Assembly: GCA_031266155.1 (NCBI GenBank)
Contig: JAISBO010000023.1
Coordinates: 1 to 10,788 of the forward strand
Source of the DNA: Puniceicoccales bacterium
Lineage (GTDB): Bacteria; Verrucomicrobiota; Verrucomicrobiia; Opitutales; JAIRKQ01
DNA: 10,788 nt
Reading direction: 5' to 3'
Below the pieces are notes generated by a model, which saw only the letters and a program-made list of their open reading frames with translations, did not search any database and had not been told where the DNA came from. Made by a program: the position numbers and the translations under genes. Of the stretch, positions 7,502-10,788 are shown piece after piece; positions within the stretch are counted from its first letter, which is position 1; each line of letters opens with the position of its first letter.

Positions 7502-9241
7502 ATGTGGTTTCAAATTGATGTTGGACTTTCGAAGGCAGTATTAGAAGCAGCTCAGGCATGTAATATTTCGACGGTTGATTTTTCCCCCGATGTTCGTCAG
7601 GCTGACCTACGATTCGGGGACTTTCAAGCAAACGGCGTATTGCCCTATGCAAAATTGCACCGTTTGAACCCAAGGCATGTGGCGGAACAAATTGTCGAAA
7701 AATTACGGGACATGGGAGGTTTTTCTGAAAAAATTGAGGTCAACATTGCGGGGCCAGGATTTATTAATTTCAAACTATCGGGTGGTTTTCTCGCCGAATG
7801 GTTAAATTTATACAAATCCGAAAATGATTACGAATCGGCGATGGCACAGAATTGGTCTGGGAAACGCATAATCATCGACTATTCATCTCCAAATACCGCT
7901 AAACAGATGCACGTCGGCCATTTGCGCTCAATGAACATTGGGGATTCGATTTACAGAATTTTGAAATTCTGTGGTGCTGATATTATTCGAGACAATCACA
8001 TCGGGGATTGGGGAACGCAATTCGGTATTTTGACCATGGTCATCAAAAAGAAAGAGCTGCGAACTTCGGACCTGTCTTTGGAAGAGATTGAATCGCTGTA
8101 CCAGCAGGGAAACGCGTTGGCCAAAGAAAATGAAGATTACTTATCCACTGCTCGCAACGAACTGGTCAAGTTGCAAAATGGTGATACAGAAAATATCGAG
8201 ATTTGGGAAACAATCAATAGAATCTCACAGGCCGCATTCGATGAAATTTATGCGGAAATGGGGGTGTTCTTTGACCATACGCTCGGTGAGTCATTTTACC
8301 GGGATCAGGTCCACAGAATATACCAAGAGTTGACCGAAAAGCACATTGCCAAAATGGACAATGGTGCCCTATGCGTTTTCCACGAAGAACATGAACAATT
8401 CAGTGAACAGCCGTTTATCATAAGAAAAACAGATGGGGCTTCAAACTATGCCACCACGGACCTGGCAACCGTATTATATCGGACGGAGACGTTGCATTCC
8501 GATGAATTAATCTATGTCACCGATGGCCGACAGCGGGACCATTTTCAACAGCTGTTTCTTACCGTACAAAAGTGGTATGCAGCCTTTGGCCGCAAATGTC
8601 CAGCCATGCAACATGTGTGGTTCGGAACTATTTTAGGGGAAGATGGAAAGGCCATAAAAACGCGCTCTGGAGCCCCAATAAAACTTAAAGAATTACTAGA
8701 TGAGGCCAAAGCACGGGCCAAGGAAATCATCGATGAAAAGAGTAAGGATCTATCAAATTCGGAAAAACAGCATGTGGCAAATGTTCTTGGCATAGATTCC
8801 ATAAAATACGCCGATTTGTTGTCCAATCGCACAGGGGACTACGTTTTTTCGTGGGAGAAAATGCTATCATTTGATGGAAATACGGCTGCCTATTTACTGT
8901 ATGCCATCGCCAGGATAAAATCGATCCTGAGGAAATGTAATGGCGATGTGGCTAGTACTACCGCCGATTGCTTGGAAACGGAGTCAGAAAGAAATCTCGT
9001 TCGCAAATTGACCTATTTCCCAATAATTCTATCACAGGCGGTAAAAGAGTTGCTGCCTCACCATATCTGCACCTATTTGTTTGAACTAACGGGAGAATAT
9101 TCGGCCTTTTATAACACGGACCGTGTCATTGGAGAACAGGCAAACGTTACATCCCGCCGGCTGACGATCATCCTTCGAACCTTAAATATACTGGAAACGG
9201 GCATGCATTTGTTGGGTTTGGAAACGTTGGAAAAAATGTAA
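7502..9241 (+). CDS. argS: Arginyl-tRNA synthetase
   Basis: Class I aminoacyl-tRNA synthetase that charges tRNA-Arg with arginine using ATP; cytoplasmic. 579 aa, normal for the family (about 550-590). The N-terminal additional domain recognising the tRNA D-loop shows RFGDFQANGVLPYAKL (37-52). The catalytic domain has SSPNTAKQMHVGHLRS (128-143), with HVGH as the HIGH-type motif, then DNHIGDWGTQFG (164-175). The second signature is the ArgRS-style LGEDGKAIKTRSG near 377-389 in place of a canonical KMSK. The C-terminal DALR anticodon-binding domain runs from about 460 (YLLYAIARIKSIL) and ends with LLGLETLEKM. ATG 7502 gives a complete N-terminal domain; no Shine-Dalgarno is seen, and the start codon lies in a possible CATG/TTTT-AAAA/CATG hairpin (7483-7504). 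Last gene of the probable tkt-argS unit. Confidence 0.98.
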   Translation: MWFQIDVGLSKAVLEAAQACNISTVDFSPDVRQADLRFGDFQANGVLPYAKLHRLNPRHVAEQIVEKLRDMGGFSEKIEVNIAGPGFINFKLSGGFLAEWLNLYKSENDYESAMAQNWSGKRIIIDYSSPNTAKQMHVGHLRSMNIGDSIYRILKFCGADIIRDNHIGDWGTQFGILTMVIKKKELRTSDLSLEEIESLYQQGNALAKENEDYLSTARNELVKLQNGDTENIEIWETINRISQAAFDEIYAEMGVFFDHTLGESFYRDQVHRIYQELTEKHIAKMDNGALCVFHEEHEQFSEQPFIIRKTDGASNYATTDLATVLYRTETLHSDELIYVTDGRQRDHFQQLFLTVQKWYAAFGRKCPAMQHVWFGTILGEDGKAIKTRSGAPIKLKELLDEAKARAKEIIDEKSKDLSNSEKQHVANVLGIDSIKYADLLSNRTGDYVFSWEKMLSFDGNTAAYLLYAIARIKSILRKCNGDVASTTADCLETESERNLVRKLTYFPIILSQAVKELLPHHICTYLFELTGEYSAFYNTDRVIGEQANVTSRRLTIILRTLNILETGMHLLGLETLEKM

Positions 9242-9280
9242 ACCGATCCCAATACTTGGTAATATTCTATGCGGAAAATC

Positions 9281-9310
9281 TTGACATATCCATGGAGAGC
9301 AGTGTTTTAT
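9281..9310 (+). promoter_or_regulatory. Probable sigma70-type promoter for the symporter gene
   Basis: A perfect -35 hexamer TTGACA lies at 9281-9286. Eighteen bases on, TTTTAT at 9305-9310 matches four of six -10 positions. Transcription would start near 9317, giving a leader of about 22 bases that contains the GGAGG ribosome binding site. It is the best promoter match in the window. The spacing is acceptable, and the position in the gap after argS suggests a new transcription unit. Confidence 0.5.
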
Positions 9311-9327
9311 GGTACCCTAAAAATAAC

Positions 9328-9332
9328 GGAGG
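9328..9332 (+). promoter_or_regulatory. Strong Shine-Dalgarno that sets the symporter start
   Basis: GGAGG ends six bases before ATG 9339. A second in-frame ATG at 9333 directly abuts the GGAGG and could not be used efficiently with it, so 9339 is the preferred start. It is the only canonical ribosome binding site in front of any gene in this window. Confidence 0.75.
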
Positions 9333-9338
9333 ATGTGC

Positions 9339-10559
9339 ATGGATAGATATGAAAATATGCTGAGGTTGCTGAGAAAAATTGTGTCCAACCCGCTGGTGCA
9401 ATTGATTTTTGCCATGTTTCTATGCTCATGTTTCTATGCCGATTTATCCGTCGATACGATAAGGTTTTTTCTAACAATTAGCACATGCCTAAAGGCACTA
9501 TTAACATTTATCTTGCCATTTCTGCTTTTTAGCTTCATTGCGGTGGCCCTTTCCGCAATTCCAAGGGAAGGAATGCTATTCGTCCTAGTCCTAATGGCAA
9601 CGGTATTTGTATCAAACTTTATCAACATACTTATCTCAGGTAGCGTGGGATATATGATGCTATCTGGCGCCGTCGCCAAGGAAGTAAATAATGATGTGAT
9701 GTCCATAATGCCACTATTTTCTTTACAACTGCCCGTGGTGGCAAAAACGCTCCATGCCCTGATATTCGGTATTGTAGTGGGATTCGCAAATTCGCTCTAT
9801 CCCAACAAACACGTCCATATGATCATCAACCTCATACACGATAGCGTGATGAAATTTATGAAACGTTTCTTTGTTCCACTGCTGCCCATATTTGTTTCTG
9901 GGTTTTTATTAAAATTGTTCGCAGAAGGAAAAATGACGGGGTTTTTGAAAGAAAATTCAAAAATCTGTTTCGTCATGTGTGTTTTCCTATGGACCTACCT
10001 GACTCTGTGGCTTTTCATGGCAGCGTCTTTTAAAAAAAAGAGAGCAGTGGAAATTTTCAAAAATACTGTGCCGGCAATTGTCACGGCATTTAGTAGCATG
10101 TCCAGTGCAGCTGCCCTTCCACTTTCCCTGGAAGCGGCCCATAAAAATACAAAGGATAAGGTGTTGTCCGATGCTTTCATGCCATTGACCCTTAATTTTC
10201 ACATGCTGGGGGATACCATCATAATTCCCATCCTGGCGATGACAATTATGTTAGCATTCAACCACCCTCTCCCAAATGTGCCGACTTTTCTCCTATTTGG
10301 AGCGCTCTTCGTTTTGAACAAATTCGCCGGTGGTGGGGTTCCCAGTGGAACTATCATGGTGACCGTACCTTTGTTGCGGGATTACCTCGGATTTGATGAC
10401 TCGATGATCGCATTTGCCATAGCATTCTATGGAGTGATAGATCCCATAGCAACGTCGGGTAACGTGGCCGCTAACAATTTCTTCGTTGTCATATTTCAAA
10501 AATTTAGCAATTTTACCAGAAAAAGGTTCAAAGCACGTGTTAATTCCAACATTTCATAG
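9339..10559 (+). CDS. Divergent dicarboxylate/amino acid:cation symporter (DAACS family)
   Basis: Polytopic inner-membrane importer of the glutamate/dicarboxylate symporter family, 406 aa from ATG 9339. Many hydrophobic segments cover the chain, beginning near residues 18-32. Family landmarks are recognisable: hairpin HP1 as TAFSSMSSAAALPLSLEAA (249-267), TM7 as FMPLTLNFHMLGDTIIIP (280-297), HP2 as GGGVPSGTI (331-339), and TM8 as DPIATSGNVAAN (368-379). Compared with the archaeal homologue GltPh from memory, the TM7 signature NMDGT becomes HMLGD. In TM8 the D..RT..NV.GD pattern becomes DPIATSGNVAAN: the carboxylate-binding Arg is Ala and the final Asp is Asn, while Asp368, Thr372 and Asn375 remain. 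A typical acidic amino-acid substrate and normal sodium coupling are therefore doubtful; a neutral or different substrate is possible. It has its own promoter and Shine-Dalgarno. The fold assignment is strong; the substrate is unknown. Confidence 0.88.
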   Translation: MDRYENMLRLLRKIVSNPLVQLIFAMFLCSCFYADLSVDTIRFFLTISTCLKALLTFILPFLLFSFIAVALSAIPREGMLFVLVLMATVFVSNFINILISGSVGYMMLSGAVAKEVNNDVMSIMPLFSLQLPVVAKTLHALIFGIVVGFANSLYPNKHVHMIINLIHDSVMKFMKRFFVPLLPIFVSGFLLKLFAEGKMTGFLKENSKICFVMCVFLWTYLTLWLFMAASFKKKRAVEIFKNTVPAIVTAFSSMSSAAALPLSLEAAHKNTKDKVLSDAFMPLTLNFHMLGDTIIIPILAMTIMLAFNHPLPNVPTFLLFGALFVLNKFAGGGVPSGTIMVTVPLLRDYLGFDDSMIAFAIAFYGVIDPIATSGNVAANNFFVVIFQKFSNFTRKRFKARVNSNIS

Positions 10560-10576
10560 GGAACAGAGAATCTTTC

Positions 10577-10630
10577 TGCTAGGGGCAAACCAAAAAATGT
10601 CTGCCTAGCAATTGTTTCCAATGAAAACAA
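10577..10630 (+). repeat. Two successive hairpins after the symporter gene
   Basis: TGCTAGG (10577-10583) pairs with CCTAGCA (10604-10610) across a 20-base loop, and TTGTTT (10612-10617) pairs with AAACAA (10625-10630) across seven bases. They begin 17 bases after the symporter stop. Neither is followed by a T-run, so they are not canonical intrinsic terminators, but they may protect or end the transcript. The rest of 10560-10693 shows no gene. Confidence 0.4.
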
Positions 10631-10654
10631 CAAGTAATAGAGGCAAACAATATC

Positions 10655-10685
10655 TTGCAACTTGGGCATAAAGGTTTTAAATAAT
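10655..10685 (+). promoter_or_regulatory. Possible promoter just before nifJ
   Basis: TTGCAA at 10655-10660 (five of six -35 matches) and AATAAT at 10680-10685 (five of six -10 matches) are separated by 19 bases, slightly long. Transcription would begin near 10692, almost at the nifJ ATG (10694), implying a leaderless or nearly leaderless message. That would fit the absence of a ribosome binding site. Tentative. Confidence 0.25.
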
Positions 10686-10693
10686 CGACAGCG

Positions 10694-10788
10694 ATGAGAA
10701 GCGATGAATTTTGTATCTGTGATGCCAATGAAGCAACGGCCGATGTTGCATACAGGGAAAGTGAAGTTGTAGCCATTTATCCGATTAC
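10694..10788 (+). CDS. nifJ: Pyruvate:ferredoxin (flavodoxin) oxidoreductase, N-terminus (partial)
   Basis: Only the first 31 codons and two bases are inside the window. The peptide reads MRSDEFCICDANEATADVAY and goes on with RESEVVAIYPI and the first two bases (AC) of a Thr codon. It matches the beginning of PFOR/NifJ enzymes, where a D-x-N-x-A-A-x-x-V-A-Y stretch is followed by SEV-AIYPITPSS. The enzyme oxidises pyruvate with CoA to acetyl-CoA and CO2, passing electrons to ferredoxin or flavodoxin through thiamine diphosphate and iron-sulfur clusters; it is typical of anaerobes. An in-frame stop at 10682-10684 with no other ATG after it fixes the start at 10694. No Shine-Dalgarno is seen. 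The frame is cut by the window edge, not broken. A related 2-oxoacid:ferredoxin oxidoreductase alpha domain is the main alternative. Confidence 0.8.
   Translation, partial: MRSDEFCICDANEATADVAYRESEVVAIYPI

Noticed and set aside
9249..9259. Terminator-like CCAA-TAC-TTGG after argS
   Set aside because: Stem of only four pairs and no T-run.
10577..10630. Rho-independent terminator after the symporter gene
   Set aside because: Hairpins are present, but no T-run follows and the first loop is long; kept only as inverted repeats.

Overview
The window holds seven genes, all on the plus strand. Six are complete (transketolase, an AsmA-like envelope protein, RuvB, a family 4 uracil-DNA glycosylase, arginyl-tRNA synthetase and a dicarboxylate/amino-acid:cation symporter homologue). 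The seventh, cut off by the right edge, is the start of a pyruvate:ferredoxin oxidoreductase (nifJ/PFOR). No rRNA, tRNA, CRISPR array, insertion sequence or phage gene was seen.

Organism: the DNA is moderately AT-rich and clearly bacterial. The AsmA-like protein suggests a diderm cell. The uracil-DNA glycosylase has the motif NWRPEMPT in place of the usual Cys-containing segment, and from memory this resembles homologues in Opitutia-type Verrucomicrobiota. PFOR points to anaerobic or microaerobic metabolism, and an amino-acid/dicarboxylate-type importer would suit a host-associated cell. Assignment to Verrucomicrobiota/Opitutia is an inference of moderate strength, made without a database search.

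Layout: positions 1-460 are mostly non-coding, with a pyrimidine-rich tract and at best the beginning of a divergent gene. From 461 to 9241, tkt, asmA-like, ruvB, udg and argS follow each other with gaps of 19, 80 (68 with the alternative ruvB start), 2 and 79 bases, and may be one transcription unit. Small inverted repeats sit in the two larger gaps. A 97-base gap before the symporter gene holds the best promoter and the only textbook Shine-Dalgarno sequence in the window, so this gene looks independently expressed. The 134 bases after it contain two hairpins and the start region of nifJ.

Functional links: transketolase (pentose phosphate pathway) and PFOR (pyruvate to acetyl-CoA plus reduced ferredoxin) belong to central carbon metabolism. 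RuvB and the uracil-DNA glycosylase are a tightly spaced DNA-repair pair. ArgS is translation housekeeping. The AsmA-like protein is likely an envelope lipid-handling factor. The most unusual gene is the symporter homologue: it keeps the family architecture but has lost several residues that normally bind sodium and the substrate carboxylate. No obviously new multi-gene system is visible.
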